DNA of 64,000 nt from Ophiobolus disseminans (lineage: Eukaryota; Ascomycota; Dothideomycetes; Pleosporales; Phaeosphaeriaceae), in NCBI GenBank assembly GCA_010093685.1, contig MU006227.1, positions 560,154-624,153 on the forward strand. Reading direction: 5' to 3'. The notes beneath the pieces were generated by a model. That model did no database searches, was not told where the DNA came from, and saw nothing but the letters and a program-made list of their open reading frames with translations. This document shows positions 1-9,882 of this stretch, in pieces. The position numbers and the translations under genes were made by a program. Within the stretch, counting starts at the first letter, position 1; each line of letters begins with the position of its first letter.

Positions 1-1202
1 CGGGGATCATCAGGACGAGGCGGAACTCTGGCTCAAAGACACCGCCATTTCGACGCGCCATGAACTTCGCGATAGCGTCGGCGGACCAGCCTGAAAGTGG
101 TGAGCCGATCAATGCGACGGCGAGGAGAGGCAGGTTCGTGAGTCCGACTTGTGCGGGCCCAAGGGCGTATGGCGGGGCAGTGAAGACTGAGACTGATAGC
201 ACGGAGATGGTAAGAAGCCATGTGAAGTACGATCCGTATACGACGGTCGAGAAGAGAACAGCTGGGTAAGCAATGAGCGGGACAGGCTTCCATGCGTTCT
301 TCCAAAATGACTCCTGATTCAGCCTTCCGCGGAAGAGGCGCAGTTGCTGGCGGTACGTTTCTTTCGATTCGTTGATATCGAGAAACGACATGTCTTTTTC
401 GCCGGGCACTTGCTTCACAGCATCAGATGGGCGAGCGCTGTTGTACGTTGTCTCGACTACGAAGAAGTATATGCCGAAGAGGATCGGGATGAAAATGAGC
501 GCTGAGATACCGAATGTGGCTTCGAAGGAGATCTTCTCGATGATAGCGCCCGCGATTGTTTGGCCGAGAAGAACACCCGAGGCCAGCATACAACCCCAGA
601 CGCTAATTCGAGTTCCACGCTGATGGACAAAGTACATGTCGGAGACAGTGGATGTGACGAGGGTTTCTAGGGGTGCGGAAGCCATGCCCTGGATGACGCG
701 CATGACAGCCAGAGACGTAAATGACGTAGTGAAATAGCCCCAAATATTTGTGGCAAGAAGAACAAGCGTAGATATGACGAAGAATGGCCGCTTGCCACAT
801 ATATTGGCACCAGCCGCGGTGAAGAACGTGGTAAAGCCGATCCAAAAAGCGAGGAAGCCAATGATCAAAGACGCTGCCATGTCGAGGCTGACGTTGTATT
901 TCATGGCAAGCAACGGAATGCCTGGTGTGACCATTGGGCCAAGAGCGGTGGTAACGCCTGAGCTGAACGCCAGGATCAGCATGATGGACTCTTTCCACAT
1001 CGGGGACCAGTTCAGAGGGTCATTGGGGCTGTCTGAAGGCTGTGGCTGGAGGATGATATCGCCACGGCGCTTCATTTTCTTGGTATCAACGTCGATGTCT
1101 TCGTGAAGAATTCAGCAATCTTGCACTGGATGTCAGGATATGTGGATACACACCAGAAGTAGCATTAGCACCAAGCGTAGCAGTTCCAGGAGGCGCAGCC
1201 AT
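1..1202 (-). CDS. MFS transporter (DHA1-type), 3' end cut by the window edge
   Basis: Proton-driven plasma-membrane transporter of the major facilitator superfamily; the substrate cannot be read from sequence, and drug/polyamine-type DHA1 is the nearest group. Exon 1 is 1202..1154 and exon 2 is 1098..1, open to the edge; the 55-nt intron (1153..1099) has donor GTGTGT and acceptor GAAG. The start is chosen because splicing gives an N-terminus of the usual fungal type (MAAPPGTATLGANATS) leading into DIDVDTKKMKRR. Visible family marks are NDPLNWS just before the first membrane helix, hydrophobic helices throughout, a motif-A-like loop (GANICGKRP) and a long central cytosolic loop. The carboxy-terminal part is missing from the window. 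If the first exon were wrong, the next in-frame ATG is at 1075. Confidence 0.85.
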
Positions 1203-2453
1203 GTGGCGATCTTGAAGTACGCCCCAACCCATCTTGCCAAATTTGAAGAGCACGATTTATAAGGTTTGGAGGAGTTAAGATGCGAGGGCAGCCTGCCAGC
1301 AGACGTGAGGATGAAACGAGCGAACGCCAAAAGAAAAGTTCACAACGACTAAAAAGCTACTCGGTAGCCTGCAAGAAAAGTCAAAAGTACGAAGACCAGC
1401 TCTTGCCCATCCAACGCGTCCTGACGTCCTTATCAGGCACGCCACAAGGCATGTTTGCTCTCGCTAACCAACAAGGTCAGCCTTGCGCCAGCGAAACATC
1501 GCTGAAGCGTGTCCTACACCATCATTCTCAAGACCACACCACCCTCCCAAGTCATAGCTTATGCACATCAAGTGCCGATAGGGTTTGACAGTACTCCAAT
1601 GCCGGCGCATGAAAGATGGCAGCCGAATGCCAAGAGATCTGTCCGTTCGACGCGCTGCGAGTTTCACGTGGGCTCGCCATCGTGCGTAGGATCCAGGGCA
1701 TCGGGACGAGCCGCGTGGAGCAGTACGATGTGCATTTGAAAGACGCGGGGGTGTTGCTGGAGTTGCTGTTGATCGCGACCTCGGGGATGTATAGTCGAGT
1801 TGTGGTCGCAACGGGAAGTCACCTGAAGTGTGCCGACTTCGGCACGACCACGCGACGCCGTTGAAACGCAGCAAAGTTAGTAGGTACCAAATTTATGAAA
1901 GTAGTTCTGGGAGCGTTGCAAAAATAGAGATGGGTTGTACCGTCGGTCTGCGAAAGGGTGTTTGGTGAAGTGCCAGTTGTCAATGCGACGCGGAACGCAT
2001 GATGCAGATCTCACAGCCGCACTTCCTTGTACGCTCTACTCATGGTTAACTTCTGTGCTGATCATGTTCTTCCCGCGTTGCAAGCCGCAGAGTGGGCAAG
2101 TTCGCTGCTGGTATGGTGCTCAAGTTGCAGAGCAGCACAACAACAGTCTTGACTCATTGGACCTCATTCAAAGCGTGTTAATACGCCAGAGCAAACTCAT
2201 GAAGTAGATAACATGGCCGTTTGGAAACCGAAACAATATCCTGGAGGAACCTGACAAGTAGTGACGTGTTTCACGAATTGCAGCAATAACACAGAGGGAT
2301 CTCGAAAGGCGAGAAATAGTCGATTGAGGGTACTTGAGTGCGTGGAACTGGCGCACTTCGATGTGAGGTAAACTTAATCGAAACGCTTCTTGACGGTGTT
2401 TCTTGTGAACTCCAAGTCTTCTCGAGTGGCCTTCGTGATGGCTAGGACATTGT
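1203..2453. other. Intergenic region without a supported gene
   Basis: Contains only short overlapping open frames (for example a 136-codon one at 1464-1874 on the minus strand) with basic, Ser/Arg-rich translations that look like antisense noise. No tRNA, repeat or transposon signature was seen. It should hold the promoter of the MFS gene to the left and the 3' end of the secreted-protein gene to the right. Confidence 0.5.
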
Positions 2454-3567
2454 TCATTTCTCACAAGCCAAGACCCCCCCTTCGGTGTCGTATCTATTAG
2501 CGGGGCAAGTTATCGAAAGGCTCGCAAGCGTCATAAGTCCCATTTGTTTGGAAGAGGCTAAATGGAAGTTAGTTCTGCCCGCATGTAATGTTTCTGGGGA
2601 GACTCGCCTGTAACTAATGGAGGCGTTGTTGTTGGTATTTGTAGCATACCAGGAGGGCCAGTGGGCCGTGTACAGAGCGCAATACTGGTTATGAGGGGGA
2701 TCCCCGAGGTTTTGGAAGTATGAGTTGGCAAAGTGGCAGTTACTATTGGCGTTGCAAGCGTCTGCGCAGCGCTGGGCATCGGATTTGCCATCGGTCCACG
2801 TTGTCACGCCAAGGGAGGTGTTTTGGCCGTTGCAGTCAAGCGGAGCATCGATAGCAGCACCATTGTCGTATATGTCGGTATCGTATCCATTGGCTGCAGG
2901 TACAGTGATGTTGACTACTTGGGTGTAGGCGTTGGATCCGGCTATGACGATTTGGAACTGGCTCTCGTTCTTGCCAGAATAGGTGGCGTTGCCTAGACTG
3001 ATGGCGCTGGTGTACAAGTTACATATGATCCTAGTGGTCGAGTCAGGGTTGGGGCAGGCGTCAGCGGGATCAGTTGCCAAGTCAGCATGCGTTTCGTACT
3101 CGATCAGGACGACTATACTCACCGAGCATGGGTTCGCGCTGGAAGAAGATAGTAAATGCGTAGCACATGTTACGGGCGTTGCACATGTCAGCACCTGTTG
3201 TTGGGCTGTAAGTATATAGCCAAGCGCACCAGACTTCAGAGCATAGAAGATGGCTAGTATTCGACTCACACCCGTCAACATTGTAGTACGTCACCTCATT
3301 GAAGTCAAGGAACGTCTGATTGTTCCAGACAGTCGCAGTTTGGTTGATGAACGACAAATTATAACCATAAGGCGTATGGGCAAGTGTGGCGGCATCGGTA
3401 AAGTTCTGAAAGGCTAAGAAATCCTGTGACGTGTCATTGCTGGGAGATGGACCACTCCCAGGAAAGTTGGTGGAACAGTCCTGGCTGTCAGGATCAGGAT
3501 CGCTATCTTGACTGGCGGCCAATGAGATCAGTACCACGAGTGGGAGGATTTTCGAGATGACAAGCAT
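2454..3567 (-). CDS. Secreted Cys-rich protein with apple/PAN-like repeats; second intron has a defective acceptor
   Basis: Predicted extracellular protein of unknown function, about 329 aa. It has a clear signal peptide (MLVISKILPLVVLISLAAS), many N-glycosylation sites, and two Cys-rich units with the pattern CN.R..C.AF.I.F.R.P followed by CPNP.STT.I.C.LY, then C.DACNANS.C.F.NSY and YCALYT; this layout recurs in fungal secreted proteins with PAN/apple-like domains. Exons by homology: 3567..3270, 3194..3123 and 3073..2454 (990 nt, 330 codons including stop). Intron 1 (75 nt) is canonical. Intron 2 (3122..3074, 49 nt) has a perfect GTGAGT donor and a GCTGAC branch site but ends in CAA instead of CAG. 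With canonical splicing only, the frame breaks, so the allele may be a pseudogene. Confidence 0.6.
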
Positions 3568-4275
3568 GATGTGAGGCTTGCTGAGCGAGGAGAAATCAAG
3601 GAGTGGGGAAGAGCGGAGGAGAAGAAAGGGGGAAATAGGAGAAGAGACCTGAGATCTATGGTGGATCTAGCCTCTTTTCAGCTTCTGGGAAATGGGGGAG
3701 TCAATACCGCTAGCGATAGCTGATCAACCGGCAGCCCTTGAGCCGGTCTTAATGTACCAGGAAATTGGTGCACACGGTATCCCGTAGCCATGCTAATGAA
3801 AGCAGCGTCATGATGCGTGCTAAGGTGAAGATTCGTCTCTGAACTTCTCACGATCAAATTCACAGGTGTATTCGATGTGAAAGTAACCCGGCTCCCGGTC
3901 GTCGACGCATTGATGCTCTGTTACGTCTAAACTTCGGACTTCGCTTTTGGTGCGTGAGCTCGTCGAATCCGGTGAGTGCTGACGTCCGATGCTGAAACGA
4001 ATAGACCATCCATAACTGAAGATCATATAAGTGTGATAGAACGAATATCAGTGGCCGTTGTTGATGCTGATGAGTGATGGTGTCGATGATGTGGAGCGAG
4101 TGATGTTGCGTGGTGCAGGTAGCATCGGCTAGACTTGCCCCACAACCTGCACTCACTAAGACCATCACGGTGCTGCTGAGACCAAGAAACATGCCCTATG
4201 CACCTTCATTTCAATACGTCACTGGAACCCTCTTTCTTATATTTACACTACGCATCCAACGTTCCTCGTTCCAAG
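3568..4275. other. Intergenic / divergent promoter region
   Basis: Lies between the secreted-protein gene (leftward) and the PARG-like gene (rightward), so it should carry both promoters. A minus-strand ORF of 110 codons (4192..3860) starts with a hydrophobic signal-like stretch but then loses any recognisable character; I do not call it a gene. Nothing else stands out. Confidence 0.5.
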
Positions 4276-5757
4276 ATGGGCCGCACAGAGAAGTCCCAAG
4301 GCCTAGCGCCACCGGCCATCCGCAAAGACATCCGTGCCAAATACGCACGCCAAATTATCAACAAGACCATCCCAGCATTTTTGGCATCTCAAACAAGAGC
4401 ACGGAAGGGATCTGAAAGCAGCGAGCTGATTGTGGACCCTGTGGCTAATGCACATGCCCCACGCAGACCCGAACCAGAGAACGGCGAAGATGAGGCCTAC
4501 ATCAAGCGCAAAGGGCAAGGACGACGGAAAGTCAAGACGGAGAGAGGGGCCGAAACTGTGAACCATGGCAAAGTTGATGTCGGTAGTAGTAAGAGCAGGG
4601 GCAAAGGACGCAGGAGACAAGATTCGGTCGACTACGAGCTTGGGAACCTCGACATCACAGACACAGACACAGCTTCGACACGGACTGAACGCAAGATCCG
4701 TATCATTACGGCGGACACACTCACGGCAGCACACATCCTCGCATACCCAGCAAAGTATGACATCGTAGAGCCCAAGCCGCCAAAGAAATCCCCAAATGTA
4801 TGCATCCTCAACATGGCATCCCCACTTCGCCCAGGCGGCGGAGTCTTAACTGGAGCAACATCGCAGGAAGAGTTCCTCTGCGCACGTACCACTCTCCTCC
4901 CATCGCTCAAAGAGCCCTTCTACCGCCTCCCAGAACTTGGCGGCATATGGAGTCCCGACGTGCTCGTCTTCCGCAACAGCTTGTCTTTGGGCGACACACA
5001 GGGGGAACTGGCACCGGCCGATAGATACTGGCTCGATGTAATATCCGCCGGCATGCTTCGGTTTCCAGAACTCGAGGGCAAAGAAGGTGAAGTTAAGATG
5101 CTGAGTAAATCAGACCGCGCCATGGTTGAGCATAAGATGCGTGCCGTTATGCGCATTGCTGCGAGCAAGGGCGTGAAGAAAATTGTCTTGGGTGCGTGGG
5201 GATGCGGCGCGTATGGGAATCCTGTATCTGACATTGCGCGCGCGTGGAAGAAGGTCCTCGATGGCACGTCAAGCGCGACAAGCAAGAAGCGCACATCGAG
5301 CGCAAATGCCGCGGAAACATGGCCCACCATCGAGACAATCGTCTTCGCAATCATGAACCGCAAAATGGCTATCGAATTCGCTCGTGCCTTCGACACTAAG
5401 ATTGAAGTCGAACACGCACCCAGCGACGCAGCCGAACACGAAGACGACGACGACGACGAAGATGTCATTGCGCAAGAACTCCGGGCTAAAATCGCCGAGA
5501 TGGAAAGCCAGTTGAGTCAAGTCTGGAACCCAGATTTGAAGTCTAGAATGGGTATTATCCTCGCCGGCCTTAACGCGCAACTCCTGGAGCGTGAAGGGCA
5601 GGCACACACACCAGACACGGGCTCCATCTCAGGAGAAGGCGTAAAGTTAAGTGAAGTAGAGTTTATGCCGACGCCTCCGCATGGCTACGAAGATGTTGAG
5701 AGAATATTAGCTGGGGAGGGTAGTAGTGGGGAGGGAAGTGAGAGTGGTTTAGAGTAA
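4276..5757 (+). CDS. Microbial-type poly(ADP-ribose) glycohydrolase domain protein (TIGR02452/PF10021 type)
   Basis: Macrodomain-fold protein expected to hydrolyse ADP-ribose polymers or related ADP-ribose bonds in nucleus or cytosol. A single exon encodes 493 aa from ATG 4276; an ATG 26 codons upstream (4198) is also in frame but adds a sequence that looks like leader. The basic N-terminal third is followed by the catalytic region: GGG at residues 187-189, seven residues, then QEE at 197-199, the PARG signature with the two catalytic glutamates. A second macrodomain loop, GAWGCGAYGNP, lies about 115 residues further on. The C-terminal part has an Asp/Glu run (around 5440-5463) and a short coiled-coil-like stretch. 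Convergent with the PLAC8 gene, 287 bp away. Confidence 0.88.
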   Translation: MGRTEKSQGLAPPAIRKDIRAKYARQIINKTIPAFLASQTRARKGSESSELIVDPVANAHAPRRPEPENGEDEAYIKRKGQGRRKVKTERGAETVNHGKVDVGSSKSRGKGRRRQDSVDYELGNLDITDTDTASTRTERKIRIITADTLTAAHILAYPAKYDIVEPKPPKKSPNVCILNMASPLRPGGGVLTGATSQEEFLCARTTLLPSLKEPFYRLPELGGIWSPDVLVFRNSLSLGDTQGELAPADRYWLDVISAGMLRFPELEGKEGEVKMLSKSDRAMVEHKMRAVMRIAASKGVKKIVLGAWGCGAYGNPVSDIARAWKKVLDGTSSATSKKRTSSANAAETWPTIETIVFAIMNRKMAIEFARAFDTKIEVEHAPSDAAEHEDDDDDEDVIAQELRAKIAEMESQLSQVWNPDLKSRMGIILAGLNAQLLEREGQAHTPDTGSISGEGVKLSEVEFMPTPPHGYEDVERILAGEGSSGEGSESGLE

Positions 5758-6044
5758 TAGGATATGGAGCGGTATCTAAAAGAAATGAGGAGATCGTAGG
5801 CGCTATATCTGTTTATACTGAGATTGTCTAAGTAATGGATAAATGTATAGTACAACCGCCAACGAATGTATATGCCAATGCGCCAAAATACAAAGGAAAA
5901 ATATATATGCGCAAGTATGCTCCGCCGTGGGTATCGTTAGAAAAAAAGATCGTGAAAAGGCAATAAGCCTGCCAAAGTGTACATGCAACTTTCTCAACAC
6001 CAAAACCCTCAACACCTACCCGCTTCGTCACATCCACGCACCGT

Positions 6045-7439
6045 TTACTGCTGCGGTTTATACACCATCCCGCCCTGGCGCGCATACACATCCGAACTCG
6101 CCGGCCCCGCCCACCGCATACTCGCCTCCTCGCGCCCCTTCACCTCGCGCTCATTCTGCACCGCAACACAGCAACAACAACAGCACCCGCGCAGTAAATC
6201 GCCAGCCATGCTCCCACCGAGTTTATACGCGTGCCGGATGCGCGTGCGCTGCAGCATGGGAAACAACCACCACAGCCCGCAGCTCACGCTCATCAGCATG
6301 CAGTGCCCGTTTGTAGCAGAGTGCCCCAGCATGTCCGTCGGGTCTTTCTTTGCGGATTTTTGTGACAGGCGGTAGGCGGTGCGGCCGTAGAGGATGCACG
6401 GGCAGAAGAGGCCGGTGAGGCAGGTGGATGGGTCGGGGGCGCAGGAACACAGCGACGAGGACCAGTCTTTGCTGGATTCGGATTCCATGTTGGGGTGCGC
6501 GATTTGGCCGGGCTGGTGCAGTGCGAAGTCGAGGCCGTTGGGCCCGTGGGCGGCGTCGGGGGAGAAGACAGCGTGGAGATTGTTGGTTTGCGTCGAGGTG
6601 AAGCCATGAGGGGAGTATGGCTCGTTGGCATAGGACTTGCGGTTCTCGCGGGGGAGCGTGCCGTTCGCGGTTGAGCCGGCGGATATTGGTGTAATGGGTG
6701 TCTTGTTGGGGAGCGGAGAGGCTGGGTGGCCCGATGGCGGTGTTGCCGGGATGGGAGGCATTGGGTATCGTCCGACGTTGGTGTTGATGGGATTTAGACT
6801 GGCCATGCTCATCTTCCGCGCATGGTTATCTTGTGATGTTGCTACTGGTGGCTGAGGAGCAGGTTGTGCGAAGACTTGTGGGGGTGGGATCGGCGAGACT
6901 GGTGAGAAAGGCGTCGATCGAGGACCGGCATGTGGGGAGATGGGTGATACGGGATGCTTCTCATCGTGTGAGAAAGATGACGGGGCTACGTATGCTGACT
7001 GGGGTTGGGGCTGAACCGCGGATGTAAGCGGAATCTGGGGGTAGAAGACGGATTGCGGTCGATCGTCGATTGGCGTGTACGGAGAATGCATTTGACGTAC
7101 TGGAGTCTGCTGGACTTGTGGAGCTTGAGGAAGTGCTGGTACTGTCGGATCGCTGGGCGACGAGACATAAAAGAAGGCCTCATGCTCCACGGGCGTCTGT
7201 GCATAAGAAAAGTGCCGGTTCTGTTCTGCGGGTGTGCTAACTTGTGGCTGCGGAGGCGCATGTTGTTGGAATTGCTGAGTCTGTGCGTGGTGTGGGATCT
7301 GAGGAGGAGGCTGTGAATATTGGACTTGTTCGTAGACTGGCGCTTGTCCTTCAGAGGGCTGCCATGAGAACCGCTGGTGTTGTCGTCGAGTAGTTTGTGG
7401 GTACAATGGAGCAGGGTTGCCATTCTGTCGGTGATCCAT
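6045..7439 (-). CDS. PLAC8-domain protein with a long Pro/Gln-rich N-terminus
   Basis: 464 aa in one exon from ATG 7439; a second in-frame start at 7460 adds seven residues. The first two thirds are low complexity, rich in Pro, Gln and Ser. The PLAC8 (Cys-rich) domain spans about residues 326-430: W.SSLCSCAPDPSTC, then FCPCILYGRTAYRL, a hydrophobic segment with SCGLWWLFPM and an R..IR..Y motif, then a run of six cysteines (GCCCCCCVAVQNEREV). PLAC8 proteins are membrane-associated; roles in cell size control, metal handling or calcium influx are known for relatives, but none can be assigned here. The Cys run and the QNE.E motif make the family call firm. Confidence 0.88.
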   Translation of the reverse strand: MDHRQNGNPAPLYPQTTRRQHQRFSWQPSEGQAPVYEQVQYSQPPPQIPHHAQTQQFQQHAPPQPQVSTPAEQNRHFSYAQTPVEHEAFFYVSSPSDPTVPALPQAPQVQQTPVRQMHSPYTPIDDRPQSVFYPQIPLTSAVQPQPQSAYVAPSSFSHDEKHPVSPISPHAGPRSTPFSPVSPIPPPQVFAQPAPQPPVATSQDNHARKMSMASLNPINTNVGRYPMPPIPATPPSGHPASPLPNKTPITPISAGSTANGTLPRENRKSYANEPYSPHGFTSTQTNNLHAVFSPDAAHGPNGLDFALHQPGQIAHPNMESESSKDWSSSLCSCAPDPSTCLTGLFCPCILYGRTAYRLSQKSAKKDPTDMLGHSATNGHCMLMSVSCGLWWLFPMLQRTRIRHAYKLGGSMAGDLLRGCCCCCCVAVQNEREVKGREEASMRWAGPASSDVYARQGGMVYKPQQ

Positions 7440-8360
7440 AGTGACTTCCAGCAAGCTCAAGGCCTCTTCTCTCGTCGTCTACGATACACACAGGGAAACG
7501 TTAGTGTTGATGTTGTCGCTCTGGCACTATGTCCCTTCGCGCTCGGTTCTGAATTCGATAGCGGTTCGGACGCTGCGATCCTACGGCACAGTGATAGATC
7601 AACAGGTATTGCAGGCAGAACAAGGCGAAGTCAATCGTTTCACCCCGAGAAGAATCCCAAAGGGCAGGAGGTCTGGTATTAGGTCAGTTCGAAGTCACAA
7701 AAGCGTCCCTGCAGCTTGAGGCGCCCATGGCCCGCCTTCACTCCGACTGGCTGATCCATCCCACGGACCAGGGCTTCCTTGGACGCAGATTCGCAGAGCT
7801 CCCGCCAGGCGATGGATCTCTTTTTAGCTGTGCAGTGAGGCGTGGGCGTGGCCAATTGGTGTTGGATGCGAGGTGTGACGACTGCGGAGCGAGAGATGGG
7901 CGCTTAGAAACGGGCGGCCAATCAAAGCCCGGCGTCAACCATCTCAACACGAGGGCACGTGCGGCGCTTTCTTTAGCGGTCATGCGATGAACACGCTTCC
8001 AAACCACAAAACATAGACTGTGTGGTGGCTTAGAGCTTCAGAACTGTAGTAAAGTATAGTATAGACGTCGTTTTTGCACTGCGTCAGTGCAGCTAAATTT
8101 GTCTTCAAGGTTCGGCCCGAAGCTACTACCACGAGGTGCTGCAACTGTAAGTGCCAACGCCAGTCGGTCTCTCTCCCGGACGTTTTGCACCAAAACCTGG
8201 ATCAAACAAGAAACATGTCATCTTGTGCAAAGAGAAGAGTCGTAGCATGTTCAGTCAATAAATGGTTAATTCACACACTATACAGGTTGCAGCATTTGAA
8301 TATCGCCGCTAGAGTACTATGATGTACAATGGATCGAGGAGCAAAGGTGGAGGTACAAGT
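7440..8360. other. Intergenic region upstream of the PLAC8 gene
   Basis: About 0.9 kb with only short unconvincing open frames. It should hold the promoter and 5' leader of the PLAC8 gene at its left end and the terminator of the mitochondrial-protein gene at its right end. No repeat or RNA gene seen. Confidence 0.5.
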
Positions 8361-9280
8361 TTATGCGTCCTTGTCTACCTGGGCCTTGCCACGCTCCTCT
8401 TTGTTTTCAGCGCCGGGGCGTTCGGTCGAGACGGTGCCCTTGAGCTTGGCGGTCTCAGCAACACCCTCGCCCTTCTTGCTCTTCTCGTCCTGCTTGGAGA
8501 TTTCGGAGCTGTGGTGGGTGTCGGTGTTGGAGAGGCCCTCTTGCTTGCCGGAGGTCTCGTTGAAGCTCTTGGCCTTGCCGCGAGGGTCGGGCTGGGCAAA
8601 TTAGTTTGCAGTGTTCATTGAACGCACATCGTTGAACGCACCTTGTCAGACTTGTCGGGGGTGGCCTTGTCTGACTCGTCCGCCTTCTTGCTGTCGGCTG
8701 AAGACTCGGCCGCCTTCTTCTTGTCGGGCTTTCCGGATCCAGGCTTGCCCGAGTCGTCGGACTCATCATCGTCCTCTCCCTCCTCAGATGAATTGGAGGG
8801 GTTTGCGTTCTTGTTCTTCACAGGATCCCGAGGCCCGCCCTGCGACTTGTGCTTGTCTCCAGACGTGTTGCCCTCGTCCTCGACGGTGTCGTCATCCTCT
8901 CCCTCGTTCTTGCCGTGTGTCTCGTGCGCCTCGGCATGGTGGTCCTCGCCGTGTCCTGGGCCATGGCCAGTATCCTGGGTGACGACCAAGTAGAGGCCGC
9001 CGACGGTACCTGCGAGAGCTGCTGCCATCCTGCACGTCTGTTAGAGCCTTCTCGACCATTGTGTCACTGCACTCGGTGTAGCCACTGGCACACTGTATGT
9101 GACCTACCATGGGGCGTCGCTGCTCTTAGTCTCGCCATGCGCGCCGTGTGCGCTGGCATATGTCCTGCGCTGTACGGCTCGTTGCCATGGCTGGAGCTCG
9201 GCAGACCGGATGAACCTCGCGGGACGGGCAGCGCGGGTCAGTGGTGACGCTCGCAGGGCAGAAGATCGTAGGAAAGACAT
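8361..9280 (-). CDS. Mitochondrially targeted acidic protein of unknown function
   Basis: Three exons: 9280..9108, 9029..8642 and 8591..8361; introns of 78 and 50 nt are GT-AG and keep the frame. The first 45 residues form a typical mitochondrial presequence (MSFLRSSALRASPLTRAARP and further Arg, almost no acid) ending near RRTYAS. A short hydrophobic segment (MAAALAGTVGGLYLVV) follows and would be a single membrane anchor. The rest, some 200 residues, is hydrophilic and highly charged: Gly/His near the membrane, then alternating Asp/Glu, Lys and Ser, certainly disordered. Proteins of this layout are widespread in filamentous ascomycetes without known function; an inner-membrane protein with a disordered tail is my inference. 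Confidence 0.75.
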
Positions 9281-9882
9281 TATGGAGCTGTGATAAGTGC
9301 AATTGACTCGGATGAGGAGCAATTGATGGTGCAATCTGACAACGGCTTGCGCGTGAGGGAGCTCGGGTAACCCATGAGTGCTCCATTTCATCCGCATCAC
9401 GTCACTGGAGCAAGGGCGCATGGCGGCTCAAGCTTCTTTACATCACGTGCACTACCCTCGGCCAAGCCTGGGGATCTCTGGTTCTGCGAACCACGTCTAG
9501 CTTGAAGAGGCATCTGTAAACATCTGTAAAAGCACCGGACTGGGCTGTGAGATACAGTTAGGCACAAGGCAGCAGACGTGGTTGAGTGGGTGATTCGCAG
9601 CTCGCCTTGCAGGGTTCGAGTTGTCTTCGCATAGCAACGACAGGCAACAATAGTCGATTTCCTCCAACAGTAATCTTCCCCATCCTCTTCACTTCACGGC
9701 GGCCTGCAGTGCGCTCCTGCCCCGAACATAAACCCCCCTCACCCTCCCCCCTTGACTACCATCACCTCTCCACAGCGCTGTACCACTCAACCCCGCCAAA
9801 GCTACCCCGCCACACCGCGTAGGCGACAAACATACAACACTCGCAGTGCCGCTGAGACATCCCACAGAGACTCGCCGCCGCC
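9281..9882. other. Divergent promoter region of the mitochondrial protein and CAND1 genes
   Basis: About 0.6 kb between two divergently transcribed genes. The part before CAND1 is pyrimidine-rich (CCCCTCACCCTCCCCCC near 9735), usual for fungal core promoters. A box-B-like GGTTCGAG at 9613 was examined and is not part of a tRNA. Confidence 0.5.

Noticed and set aside
1464..1874. Minus-strand ORF of 136 codons
   Set aside because: Arg/Ser-rich translation with no family resemblance, and overlapping frames on the other strand are equally long.
3860..4192. Minus-strand ORF with a signal-peptide-like start (MFLGLSSTVMVLVSAG)
   Set aside because: Beyond the first 25 residues the translation is basic and featureless, there are no paired Cys as in small secreted proteins, and it overlaps the likely PARG promoter.
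4920..5468. Minus-strand ORF of 182 codons starting with a Ser run
   Set aside because: Antisense to the PARG-like gene; the Ser run is the complement of its Asp codons.
9562..9640. Possible tRNA gene: TGGTTGAGTGG (A-box-like) followed by GGTTCGAG (B-box-like)
   Set aside because: The boxes are too close, the T-stem does not pair and no acceptor stem can be formed with the flanks.
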